The notes beneath the pieces are model-generated. The model was not told the origin of the DNA. It worked only from the letters and a program-made list of their open reading frames with translations, and did no database searches. The translations under genes were made by a program, and so were the position numbers. A stretch of 64,000 nt of DNA from Nocardia arizonensis (GTDB taxonomy: Bacteria > Actinomycetota > Actinomycetes > Mycobacteriales > Mycobacteriaceae), in NCBI RefSeq assembly GCF_001310275.1, contig NZ_LGYZ01000048.1:62001-126000 (forward strand). Direction: 5' to 3'. Each line of letters starts with the position of its first letter. Position 1 is the stretch's first letter. Shown here piece by piece: positions 38,679 through 46,103 of the stretch.

Positions 38679-38700
38679 CGTACCCGAAAACTCGGGTACG
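38679..38700. terminator. Hairpin terminator candidate after the nuo operon
   Basis: CGTACCCGA at 38679-38687 pairs with TCGGGTACG at 38692-38700 around a 4-base loop AAAC. No T tract follows, as is common in actinobacteria. Confidence 0.6.
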
Positions 38701-38770
38701 AGGTGCCGGCTAAGCTTGGCCGGGAAATCCGGCGATTCGGACCGGATTGTGTTGTCAGAGGGAAACTCCG

Positions 38771-39049
38771 GTGTCTATTGTCATTCCGATCGTAATCATG
38801 GTGATCATGGGCGTGCTGGCCTACCAGCGCGGCTTCTCGGTGTTCGCCTGGATCCTCGCGGGCGGCTGCCTCGGCCTGATCGTGCTGTTCCTCATGCCGT
38901 CGGCGAAGGAGGAGGGGCTCGACCAGGCCGGACGTATCGAGCGGGTCAAGCGCGGCAATATCGTCGGCCTGGCCCTCACTGGCTTGACGGTGCTCATCGG
39001 CTTCACACTGGGGCTGCTGTCGGAGTTCCGGGGGTTGGCGTCCAATTGA
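38771..39049 (+). CDS. Small membrane protein, 92 residues
   Basis: GTG 38771 has GAGGGAA upstream. The protein starts MSIVIPIVIMVIMGVLAYQR and has three hydrophobic segments (about 1-16, 24-45, 68-85) separated by KEEGLDQAGRIERVKRGN, a charged loop. It lacks Cys and known motifs. Location after the nuo terminator suggests an independent transcript. Family unknown to me. Confidence 0.65.
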   Translation: MSIVIPIVIMVIMGVLAYQRGFSVFAWILAGGCLGLIVLFLMPSAKEEGLDQAGRIERVKRGNIVGLALTGLTVLIGFTLGLLSEFRGLASN

Positions 39050-39129
39050 GAAGTATCGCCGAGTTGAGCCTGCGTTTATCCATCGGATGCAGAGCGGTCA
39101 GCAACTGCGCACGCGGACCGATCGACACA
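39050..39129. other. Short gene-free gap next to mobile debris
   Basis: Nothing recognisable; it separates the small membrane protein from a series of gene fragments. Confidence 0.3.
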
Positions 39130-39312
39130 TCATCGGCCGATGACGACAGGAGCGCAGTCCATCACGATCGCGTCGTAGTTCAGGAAACTGTTGCGGCCCA
39201 TCCTGATCAGATGGCCGTAGTCACACTGGAACCTCGGCATGATCCACGAGCCCTCGCCGATGGCGCCGAGCAACTCCGCGCCCCGAAGCATGCGCGTTTT
39301 GTCCATCCCCAT
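39130..39312 (-). pseudogene. Sugar O-acetyltransferase (maltose/galactoside type) remnant
   Basis: The minus-strand frame starts MDKTRMLRG, like the first residues of Maa/LacA enzymes, and passes directly into LLGAIGEGSWIMPRFQCDYG, HLIRMGRNSFLNY and DCAPVVIGR, the beginning of their left-handed beta-helix. About 35 residues of the helical N-terminal domain are missing between these parts and the hexapeptide-repeat domain with its catalytic His is absent. It is therefore a doubly deleted fragment and not functional. Confidence 0.7.
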
Positions 39313-39424
39313 GACACGATCCTGCCCGACTGGCCGCACCCCTACACCGACTACCTGAATACCGGCCCCTGCCAGTCGGTTACCCCTATTGGTGACGACG
39401 CGGTGGATGGCGCAACGGCCGACC

Positions 39425-39913
39425 TCAGCGGGTAGAGACGGCTTCCTCATAGGCGCGAAGTGTTGTTATGACCAAGGCGCGCTGCTCGGCGGTCAGCGGG
39501 CCCAGCGCGGCGCGCCATCCCCGATCCGCGCCGCCGAGCCAGGCCGCTACCGCCGTTCGTTGTGAATCGGCGATAGCGACGAGGGTTCGCCGCCGGTCGC
39601 TGTCGTCGGTCCGGCGGTCGAGTACTCCTTGTCGGCTGAGGTCGCCGATCATCAGGCTCACGGTGGTGGGCGCCACCTCCAGTCGCCTCGCCAGCTCGTT
39701 CACCGTGAGCGGTCCGTCGAGCAGCACGTACGTCAACAACGACAGGTGGCGCGGCGCCAAATCGAACGAACGCAGCGCTTCGGGGACCGGCAGGCGTTTC
39801 GCGCGGCCGACCAGCCGCGGCATGAGCAGCACCATGGCTCGAACACTGTCGTCGAGGGATAGACCGTCCTCCGTCCAGCCGCACGCCTGCGGGCACTGAC
39901 CATCGGATTGCAT
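39425..39913 (-). CDS. MarR-family transcriptional regulator
   Basis: ATG 39913 (or TTG 39919) gives about 162 residues. The winged helix shows LAPRHLSLLTYVLLDGPLTV, NELARRLEVAPTTVSLMIGD, LSRQGVLDRRTDDSDRRRTL with the classic DDSDRR wing. N-terminal and C-terminal helices for dimerisation are present. The N-terminus holds two Cys (GQCPQACG), a possible redox or metal feature but perhaps not part of the real protein. It is divergent from the gene at 39923 with starts only about 10 bases apart, so both may share control. Confidence 0.82.
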   Translation of the reverse strand: MQSDGQCPQACGWTEDGLSLDDSVRAMVLLMPRLVGRAKRLPVPEALRSFDLAPRHLSLLTYVLLDGPLTVNELARRLEVAPTTVSLMIGDLSRQGVLDRRTDDSDRRRTLVAIADSQRTAVAAWLGGADRGWRAALGPLTAEQRALVITTLRAYEEAVSTR

Positions 39914-39922
39914 CCACAAGCC

Positions 39923-40261
39923 ATGGACTACAGCCGTTTTCCCGATCTGGACGAGGCACGACTCACCGCCAGAGTCGAGGTCGCCAACGCCGCTCTACAG
40001 AACACCGAATTCGATGTCACGACGTGTATGGTCCACGCGTCGCCCGCGGAGGCCGAAACCGAAATCCGCGATCTGCTGGCGAACCAGCCGTTCGACCTCG
40101 TCATGGTGGGCGGCGCGGTGCGGGCCTTCCCCGAGCACACCCTGCTGTTCGAGCGCATTGTCAATGTCATCATCGGCGCGGCGCCGGGAATCCGGTTCTG
40201 CTTCAACACCTCACCCGAGAACAGTCTCGACGCCCTCCGCAGAGCGGCCGCATCCGTCTGA
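39923..40261 (+). CDS. Hypothetical protein, probably N-terminally truncated
   Basis: The frame starts MDYSRFPDLDEARLTARVEV and continues TCMVHASPAEAETEIRDLLA, FDLVMVGGAVRAFPEHTLLF and IVNVIIGAAPGIRFCFNTSP. The alternating strands and helices and VMVGGAVR look like a Rossmann-like small domain; similar proteins that I recall have a preceding strand with a glycine turn that is missing here. It ends where a Tn3 transposase fragment begins, so the region may be rearranged. Function unknown. Confidence 0.5.
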   Translation: MDYSRFPDLDEARLTARVEVANAALQNTEFDVTTCMVHASPAEAETEIRDLLANQPFDLVMVGGAVRAFPEHTLLFERIVNVIIGAAPGIRFCFNTSPENSLDALRRAAASV

Positions 40262-40264
40262 AGT

Positions 40265-40640
40265 CGCGATTGCCGCGGTTGGGCCCGGGAATCCTGAAGC
40301 TGGCCTTCCTCGCATCGGAAGAGCTCAGACGGGAGATCAACAGCGGGTTGCAGGTGGTGGAGAACTGGAACTCCGCCAACACCGTCGTGTTCTACGGCAA
40401 GGACTCCCAGCTCACCGGCGCCGACCGCGAACACGCCGAGGTCTCGATGCCGGCGCTGCACCTGCTGCAATCGGCGATGGTGCACATCAATACCCTTCTG
40501 CTCCAAGCCGTCCTGAAGAATCCGGAATTCCACGACCTGATCGGCGACAACGAACGCCGGGCGATGTCGCCGTTGTTCTGGTCGAGTATCAACCCTTATG
40601 GCCGATTCCGGCTCGACATGGACAACACGCCTGGACCTGA
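40265..40640 (+). pseudogene. tnpA: C-terminal fragment of a second Tn3-family transposase
   Basis: The frame holds LGPGILKLAFLASEELRREI, LQVVENWNSANTVVFYGKDS, HAEVSMPALHLLQSAMVHIN and LFWSSINPYGRFRLDMD. These are the last about 110 residues of an actinobacterial Tn3-type TnpA (the catalytic Glu helix region HALHLLQSALVHIN-like). Upstream catalytic parts are absent and it ends in unrelated sequence. Since the transposon at 2577-8988 lacks exactly the C-terminal end of its TnpA, a link is tempting, but the two pieces do not join and lie 36 kb apart. Confidence 0.8.
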
Positions 40641-40718
40641 GCCGAGAACGTGTTGCGGGCTAGAGAATTCCTGTACGTCGGAAGTGGCCGCGAAGCTGGA
40701 CCAGCAGTGGACGCTATG

Positions 40719-41558
40719 TCACTGCAACGGGACGTCCGCAGTCAGCCGGTCCACGAGAAAGGCCAGGATCTCGTCGCGGGCCGCGGCGGTCGGCTCCCCC
40801 GCCGTATCGACCAGATGCGCGGTGACCACACTGTGCGGGCAGCCGACGATCTGCGAGAAAAACGGCGGCGGAGAGGGATTCGCCGCGTCGGCTGGCAGCA
40901 CTCGCGGCTCGAAACGCGGACCCAGCGCTGCGGCGTAGGCGGCGAAACGCTGCGCGGTGCAGAAGCGGTCGCCCTCGAAGCGATAGGCGCGCACCACGAG
41001 ATCATCGCGATCGAGTCGCTCCCGCACGGCCGCGAGCTCACCAGGCGAAATCTCTAGTCCGCCAGGCTCATCCAGTGGCAGCGACGGCTGGCACAGCACC
41101 GGCGCCAGCATCGCGGGCTCGAGCATCATGGTGAGCGCGAAATTCCCGGTGAAGCACATACCCAGCGCGCCGACGCCGAGACCGCCGCATTCGCGATGGG
41201 CCAGGGCTGCCAGCGCACGCAGCCACACCGCGACCGGGCTGGACTTGCCCGCGCCGAAGGCCCGGAATTCCGCGCTGACACAGGCTCGTTCGAAGACTTC
41301 CACGCCGGCCTCTGCCTCCGGATAGGCACCGTCGCGGCCGAACAGTGACGGCAGGTAGACGGTGAGCCCGGCGTCGCGCACCCAGCGGGCGAAGCGAGCC
41401 ACATCGGGACTGATGCCGGGCATTTCCGCCATGACGATGACCGCCGGTCCGATGCCGCTGACGTACACCGTACGGGCTACTCCGTCGAGCGTGATCGACC
41501 GGGGTGCGAAATCGGCGAGGTCGTCGTCGAGAGAATCCTGCGGGAGAGATTGCTGCAC
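40719..41558 (-). CDS. Dienelactone hydrolase family protein
   Basis: Start GTG 41558 (VQQSLPQDSLDDDLADF) is chosen for its AGGGTTTGGG upstream; a GTG at 41588 is possible. The alpha/beta hydrolase fold has AVIVMAEMPGISPDVARFAR (oxyanion-type loop), the nucleophile Cys in GALGMCFTGNFALTMM, and a C-terminal His in VTAHLVDTAGE-like context. The Cys nucleophile in GxCxGG-like surroundings is typical of dienelactone hydrolases, which open lactones in aromatic degradation, though many homologues have other substrates. It is divergent from the GATase1-AraC regulator, which probably controls it. Confidence 0.8.
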   Translation of the reverse strand: MQQSLPQDSLDDDLADFAPRSITLDGVARTVYVSGIGPAVIVMAEMPGISPDVARFARWVRDAGLTVYLPSLFGRDGAYPEAEAGVEVFERACVSAEFRAFGAGKSSPVAVWLRALAALAHRECGGLGVGALGMCFTGNFALTMMLEPAMLAPVLCQPSLPLDEPGGLEISPGELAAVRERLDRDDLVVRAYRFEGDRFCTAQRFAAYAAALGPRFEPRVLPADAANPSPPPFFSQIVGCPHSVVTAHLVDTAGEPTAAARDEILAFLVDRLTADVPLQ

Positions 41559-41632
41559 ACCCCAAACCCTGCCGCAGCAGGTCAGCACACCGCCATTGGC
41601 AAGATCGCCACTCTTCGGTCTAATATCGCCAC

Positions 41633-42619
41633 ATGATTACCCACCTCGCGCTGGACGGTGTGCTCGAAGGTGCACTCGGCCTCGGTATCGACATCGTCGA
41701 CACGGCAGCCGGGATCGCCGGCGACACGACGGGCGGGCGGCTGCGGCAGCGCGTCGCATCACTCGATGGGCTGCCGGTCCGATCCAGCGGTGGGCGGCTG
41801 ATCAGCGTCGATACCGAAACCCCGCTCGGCGCGGCGGAGTTCGAACCCGGCGATATTCTGGTGCTGCCGGGGCCGTCCGCGTCCAGCGAAGCGCGTGTCG
41901 AGGAACTGCTGACCCGACCCCAGACCATGCAGGCCGTCGAAATCATCCGGCGAGCCGCTGATTCCGGCGCTACGGTAGCTGCCTCCTGCTCGGCTGTCTT
42001 CGTGCTCGCGGCCTCGGGGCTGCTCTCGGGCCGGGCCGCCACCACTACTTGGTGGCTGGCGCCGCTGTTGGCCCGCCGCTTCCCCGATGTCACCGTGCAC
42101 TCCGATCGCATGGTGGTCGACAGCGGCGCAATACTCACCGCCGGTGCGGCTTTCGCCCACACAGATCTGCTGCTGGCGCTGGTCGCCCGCCTCGGCGGCG
42201 GTGCACTGACCGAGCAGGTAGCTCACTACCTGGTGCTCGATGCCCGCATGTCGCAGTCGCGCTACATGGTGCTCGAGCATCTACGGGCCACCGACCCGGT
42301 GCTGCGCGCCGTGCAACAGCACGTGCACGCCAATCTGCACCGGCAACTATCGCTGGACGAATTGGCCAGTGTCGCAGCGGTTTCTCCGCGCACTCTGACC
42401 CGCCGCATCCGCGACCGCGTGGGCGTCTCACCCACCCAGTACGTTCATCGCCTCCGGGTCGGGCAGGCGGCCACCCTACTCACGACCACGCGCGAACCCG
42501 TCGACGTGATCGCGGGCGCGGTGGGTTACGCCGATCCGGCGGCCTTCCGGCGCATCTACCGCAGGCACACCGGCGAGACACCGACCGCCACCCGCACCCG
42601 CGCGGCCGAATCGACCTGA
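41633..42619 (+). CDS. GlxA-type regulator: DJ-1/PfpI (GATase1) plus AraC HTH
   Basis: The 328-residue protein has an N-terminal DJ-1/PfpI-like domain (LALDGVLEGALGLGIDIVDT, FEPGDILVLPGPSA, GATVAASCSAVFVLAASGLL with the nucleophile-elbow Cys, LLSGRAATTTWWLAPLL) and a C-terminal AraC domain (LSLDELASVAAVSPRTLTRR, VSPTQYVHRLRVGQAATLLT, DVIAGAVGYADPAAFRRIYR). Such proteins sense small metabolites and activate a neighbour, here most likely the divergent dienelactone hydrolase gene 74 bases away. Confidence 0.9.
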   Translation: MITHLALDGVLEGALGLGIDIVDTAAGIAGDTTGGRLRQRVASLDGLPVRSSGGRLISVDTETPLGAAEFEPGDILVLPGPSASSEARVEELLTRPQTMQAVEIIRRAADSGATVAASCSAVFVLAASGLLSGRAATTTWWLAPLLARRFPDVTVHSDRMVVDSGAILTAGAAFAHTDLLLALVARLGGGALTEQVAHYLVLDARMSQSRYMVLEHLRATDPVLRAVQQHVHANLHRQLSLDELASVAAVSPRTLTRRIRDRVGVSPTQYVHRLRVGQAATLLTTTREPVDVIAGAVGYADPAAFRRIYRRHTGETPTATRTRAAEST

Positions 42620-42949
42620 TACGAGTGCCGTTGACGGTCGTGTCACCTGGTACATGAAGCCCTGTTCAGCCAGGTAGCCACGAACCTGGATGGCTTGAGG
42701 CGGCCTTACTTTGGGGCTGGGGCCAGCTTCAGGATTCCGGGGCCGGGTCGCGCTATGGGCTTTGATGCACGCCCGCTCCGCCACCGTCGGCGAACCTCAG
42801 CCAGACGAACAGGACAAAACCACTCCGCAGCCTGTCAGCCCGACCGACACCGATCACGCGATTCCCTCCGCGGCCGTAGCCGCGGGCTCCGCTGCCCCGG
42901 TCCACTCGCTGCGGATCCCAGCGGGACCGGCCGCGAGTTCCGCGCGACG
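42620..42949. other. Gene-free scar with a transposase-like 25-bp repeat
   Basis: No complete gene. Bases 42721-42745 are an inverted copy (23/25) of 40281-40305, which lies in the TnpA fragment. In the frame GPGILKLA this looks like a minute piece of the same transposase type. Confidence 0.4.
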
Positions 42950-43174
42950 TCACCGACGCCCGTGTCCGCGATGATCGAATGCCACCACGCGGTAGTCGGT
43001 GCTCAGCGCGGCGATCTGATGGCGCCAGAAGCCGAGCGCGCACAGCACGCCGTGGGTGAGCACGATCGTCGGCGCGTCCGCGCGGCCGTGGATCTCCACG
43101 TGCAGCCGAGTGCCGTCGACGCTGATGACGGTCAGTTCCTCGACAAATCCCGAGGCGACCTGCCTGCCGCTCAC
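42950..43174 (-). pseudogene. Truncated alpha/beta hydrolase, coupled to the MpaB gene
   Basis: GTG 43174 overlaps the stop of the MpaB-like gene (GTGA). The protein VSGRQVASGFVEELTVISVD leads into a normal hydrolase start: LHVEIHGRADAPTIVLTHGV and YRVVAFDHRGHG. It stops two codons later at TGA 42950. The nucleophile elbow, acid and His of the fold are all missing, so about three quarters of the gene is gone. The break lies next to the scar region at 42620-42949, which suggests deletion associated with a mobile element. Confidence 0.75.
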
Positions 43175-44088
43175 CTGTGCTCCGTGCCGGCGCGAACGCC
43201 TGTCGGGCCGGCGTCGCGCTCTGCCTGGCGCACGGCTCGACGCGCTTGCGGGACCAATCGCGCGAATCTCGGTAGGCGCGGTATCACGGTGCGCGACAAC
43301 GCGGCCACCGCGCCGAACGCAATCCGGCGGCCGCGGCCCCATCGCACTCCCAGCAGATCGCGCAGGTCCGGCGGCAGCAGACCGGCGGTGATCAGCGTCA
43401 GCACCGCACCGGCGACCGGACCGAACGTGTGGTTCCAGATGAGAGGCCGGTTGAGGACGGGGATCATCGGTGGCGGTTTCGGCTTCGCGACCACGGCGAG
43501 TACCCGATCGGTGATGTCGGAACGTTCCAGCGTCGTGGCGCTCATCCGCTCGAACCATTCGCGAAATGCGGCCCAGTCGGCGGGCATATCCTGCTCGCGC
43601 ACACCGTAGAGCCGCCCCACCCCGCGCATCTCCCGGTAGAACTGTTCGGCCTCACCGGACCGCCAGCCGCGCCCGAGTACCTGCTGCTGGGTGTAGACAC
43701 CGTGCACCAGGCTCGCGTGCACCCAGTGGAACGCCGCCGGATTCAGTGCGCTCCAACGCGATCCGTCGGGATGGCGACCTTGGAAGGGCTTGTGTAGTTC
43801 ACGCAACCGCCGGGCGGTGACCAAGGCTTCCCGTCTGCCGTAAACGACGCCCATGATCATGTCCAGAGTGCGCTCGGCACGACCGTACGGATCGGCTTCG
43901 AACACCGAGTGCTCGCGCACTCCCGCCGCGACCACCGGGTGCGCCACATCGATCAACAACCTGCGAGAAGCGCCGAGTACGAACGTCAGGTCTCCGAAAA
44001 CCTTCCAGGCCACCGAGTCCGGCCCGAGGGGAACGGTCTCCGGCTCGCTCGGCGCCGACCGTGGCCGGGTGCTGCCTCCCTCATCCAT
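43171..44088 (-). CDS. Oxygenase MpaB family protein (DUF2236)
   Basis: ATG 44088 gives 305 residues. The family pattern is clear: SVAWKVFGDLTFVLGASRRL LIDVAHPVV with the conserved His, DPYGRAERTLDMIMGVVYG, HWVHASLVHGVY with further His ligands, and YREMRGVGRLYGV. Members include the latex-clearing protein and fungal MpaB, and bind haem b or another metal through conserved His. Many nocardial copies pair with TetR regulators, as here. The enzyme substrate is unknown. The divergent TetR gene and the dyad at the start codon suggest repression. Confidence 0.85.
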   Translation of the reverse strand: MDEGGSTRPRSAPSEPETVPLGPDSVAWKVFGDLTFVLGASRRLLIDVAHPVVAAGVREHSVFEADPYGRAERTLDMIMGVVYGRREALVTARRLRELHKPFQGRHPDGSRWSALNPAAFHWVHASLVHGVYTQQQVLGRGWRSGEAEQFYREMRGVGRLYGVREQDMPADWAAFREWFERMSATTLERSDITDRVLAVVAKPKPPPMIPVLNRPLIWNHTFGPVAGAVLTLITAGLLPPDLRDLLGVRWGRGRRIAFGAVAALSRTVIPRLPRFARLVPQARRAVRQAERDAGPTGVRAGTEHR

Positions 44089-44115
44089 GAGACTATTAGT
44101 AACAAATGAGTCTCA
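44088..44115. promoter_or_regulatory. Candidate TetR operator between the MpaB-like and TetR genes
   Basis: TGAGACT at 44088-44094 and AGTCTCA at 44109-44115 form a dyad with 14 bases between. It overlaps the MpaB-like start codon and lies 18 bases before the TetR start, in a short AT-rich patch, the typical place for a TetR autoregulatory site. Confidence 0.6.
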
Positions 44116-44132
44116 AGTGCCACAATGGTCGG

Positions 44133-44774
44133 ATGCCGCGCCCTTCCGCCACGATGACGAGCATTTTCGGACGCGCGGTGGCGAAGGTCGTCGCACCCGC
44201 GACCGTCGGACCCGATGTCGCCCGGATCTACGAATCAGCGCTGCGCGTACTGAGCGAACGCGGTACCCGCGCCGCGACCATGGACGATGTGGCCACCTCG
44301 TCGGGCGTCAGCCGCGCCACCCTCTTCCGCAAGTACGGCGGAAAGGACGCGCTGTTCGAGGCCGCCGTCGCCTATACGCTGCGCACCTTCCTCGCCGAGA
44401 TCACCACGACGTTCCTGACCGTCACCGATCCCACCGAACGCATCGCCGAGGCGTTCGTCGCCTGCCTGCGTTTGCGCCGGCGACTGCTCACCGACGAACC
44501 CGACTCCGTCCGCAGTGCCGAATTCCTCGACATGCTCACCGCGGGCACCCCCTCCGCCCTCGAAATCGGCCGCCGGTTCATCGCCGCACGCATTCGGGCA
44601 GGCCAGGAAGAGGGCACACTGCCGCCCGGCGACCCGGACCTGCGAGCCGACGCGATCATCCGCCTCACAGTCGGCTACATGCTGCTGCCCACAACCGATC
44701 TCGATGACGACTCCGTGGCCCGCGACTTGGCTCGTCGCGTGATCGCACCGCTTGTCACAACCCCGGCGAGCTGA
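44133..44774 (+). CDS. TetR-family transcriptional regulator
   Basis: ATG 44133 (MPRPSATMTSIFGRAVAK) gives 213 residues; an ATG at 44106 is possible but falls inside the dyad. HTH residues: RIYESALRVLSERGTRAATM, DDVATSSGVSRATLFRKYGG, KDALFEAAVAYTLRTFLAEI. The C-terminal domain (MLTAGTPSALEIGRRFIAAR) is of the ligand-binding TetR_C type. Divergent from the MpaB-like gene, which it most likely represses. Confidence 0.88.
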   Translation: MPRPSATMTSIFGRAVAKVVAPATVGPDVARIYESALRVLSERGTRAATMDDVATSSGVSRATLFRKYGGKDALFEAAVAYTLRTFLAEITTTFLTVTDPTERIAEAFVACLRLRRRLLTDEPDSVRSAEFLDMLTAGTPSALEIGRRFIAARIRAGQEEGTLPPGDPDLRADAIIRLTVGYMLLPTTDLDDDSVARDLARRVIAPLVTTPAS

Positions 44775-44873
44775 CCCGAGGGCGTGACGATCTCGCCGAA
44801 ACCCCCGCCTCCCGGTACAGGCCGGATTCAACGATTTTCGACAACAGCGCGATAGACACCGCGCACCTGTCGA

Positions 44874-44892
44874 CCCTGAAAAGCGGTGATGC
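44874..44892 (+). repeat. Left copy of a 19-bp direct repeat flanking the sulfur operon
   Basis: CCCTGAAAAGCGGTGATGC occurs here and again at 49238-49256, both on the plus strand; some similarity (CCC..TCCCAC..CTTAT) continues for about 20 bases downstream of both. The pair encloses 4.4 kb with the persulfide operon and the resolvase remnant. Confidence 0.7.
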
Positions 44893-44907
44893 CCCGTCCC
44901 ACACGGC

Positions 44908-45594
44908 TTATGGGATCGCGGGGGAAGCGCCTTGCGAGACCCGCTCCACGGGCAGACCGGCCAAGGACCATTCCAGCATGCCTTCGTCGAGGCGTTTGAC
45001 CTCTCGCCCCGACTGCTGGGCGATGTGGATCGCGTCGGGTGCCATCACGCAGTAGGCGCCGCGACAGTAGGCGACGATGTCGCGGTCGGCGGGCAGCTCG
45101 GTGAGCCGGGTAGCCAGTTCGGCGAGCGGAATGCTGATGGCGCCGGGGATGTGGCCGGCCTCGTACTCCTCGTGGGGGCGTACGTCGATGAGGGTGATCT
45201 GTCCGGCGTCGCGACGGCGGATGAGCTCGTCGCGGGTGATGGCGTCCTCGGGTGCACCCAGCACGGCCGCCGCGACCACGGCGACATCGGCCAGGTGTGC
45301 TTCGGCGACGGTCTGCACCAGCGCGAACAGGCGAGCGACATCGGTTCCGGCAAGGCGATAGATCTGGCGGGTGCCCTCGCGGCGGGCTTCCACCAGGCCG
45401 CCGGACTTGAGCGATTGCAGGTTCGCTGACGCGGTGGTCAGGTTCATGCCGGTCGCGGTGGCGATGGCCTCGACGGTGCGCTCACCTTGGGCGAGCAGGT
45501 CGAGGATCTGCAACCTGCGCCCGTTGCCCAACGCCTTGCCGACGCGGGCGATCTCGTCGAATAGGGCCGCCTTGCGGCCGGTCGGCTCACTCAC
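44908..45594 (-). CDS. ArsR-family repressor fused to a rhodanese domain
   Basis: Residues 1-95 form the ArsR winged helix (LGNGRRLQILDLLAQGERTV, MNLTTASANLQSLKSGGLVE, ARREGTRQIYRL). Residues about 120-215 form a rhodanese with RDAGQITLIDVRPHEEYEAG and the active-site loop YCRGAYCVMAPDA. The loop has two Cys (CRGAYC), so it can bind persulfide on the first and form a di- or polysulfide with the second. In known relatives this makes the repressor a reactive-sulfur sensor. The gene is divergent from the dsrE-sqr-mfs operon and shares the dyad at 45616-45632. Confidence 0.88.
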   Translation of the reverse strand: MSEPTGRKAALFDEIARVGKALGNGRRLQILDLLAQGERTVEAIATATGMNLTTASANLQSLKSGGLVEARREGTRQIYRLAGTDVARLFALVQTVAEAHLADVAVVAAAVLGAPEDAITRDELIRRRDAGQITLIDVRPHEEYEAGHIPGAISIPLAELATRLTELPADRDIVAYCRGAYCVMAPDAIHIAQQSGREVKRLDEGMLEWSLAGLPVERVSQGASPAIP

Positions 45595-45615
45595 GCTTGC
45601 TTCTCCAATACTCTT

Positions 45616-45632
45616 TGGAATAGCTTATTCCA
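45616..45632. promoter_or_regulatory. Operator of the ArsR-rhodanese regulator
   Basis: TGGAATA at 45616-45622 and TATTCCA at 45626-45632 with a GCT centre form a 17-bp dyad in an AT-rich stretch of the divergent promoter region, 22 bases upstream of the regulator start. ArsR proteins bind exactly such imperfect AT-rich dyads. Confidence 0.65.
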
Positions 45633-45720
45633 TAGTTCCTTAGAACAACGTTAGATCCGGCGATTGTATTCGCCGCCCGCTTGCCCGCCCCCAATGGTGG
45701 CAACCGATCAGGGAGAACAC

Positions 45721-46068
45721 GTGAACTACCTCTTCGTCCTGCACGACCCGCCCTACGGCACCGAACGCACCTACAACGGCATCCGCTGGGCCCGGCAGAT
45801 GCTCGACGCCGGGCACGCGGTGAAGGTGTTCAACTTCGCCGACGCGGTCATCTCCGTCACCGCCGGGCAGAAGGTGCCCAACGGCTTCTACAACCTGGCC
45901 AAGATGACCACCGCGCTCACCAAGAACGGTGGCGAGATCGGCAACTGCGGCGCGTGCATGGACGCTCGCGGCATGAGTTCCGACCAGCTCATCGACGGCG
46001 CGCACCGCTCCTCGATGGTGGAGCTGGCCGAATGGACCGCCTGGGCCGACCAGGTCATCAACGTCTGA
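45721..46068 (+). CDS. DsrE-family sulfur-carrier-like protein
   Basis: GTG 45721 has GGGAGA upstream. The 115-residue protein MNYLFVLHDPPYGTERTYNG (first codon GTG) has the DsrE/TusD fold pattern: VKVFNFADAVISVTAGQKVP, then GEIGNCGACMDARGMSSDQL with two Cys in the position of the persulfide-carrying Cys. DsrE proteins pass sulfane sulfur between enzymes in the cytoplasm. It leads the operon with the SQR-like and MFS genes. Confidence 0.85.
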   Translation: MNYLFVLHDPPYGTERTYNGIRWARQMLDAGHAVKVFNFADAVISVTAGQKVPNGFYNLAKMTTALTKNGGEIGNCGACMDARGMSSDQLIDGAHRSSMVELAEWTAWADQVINV

Positions 46069-46103
46069 CAACCTCCTTCGAGCAGCAGAGGAAACCAGAA
46101 GCC

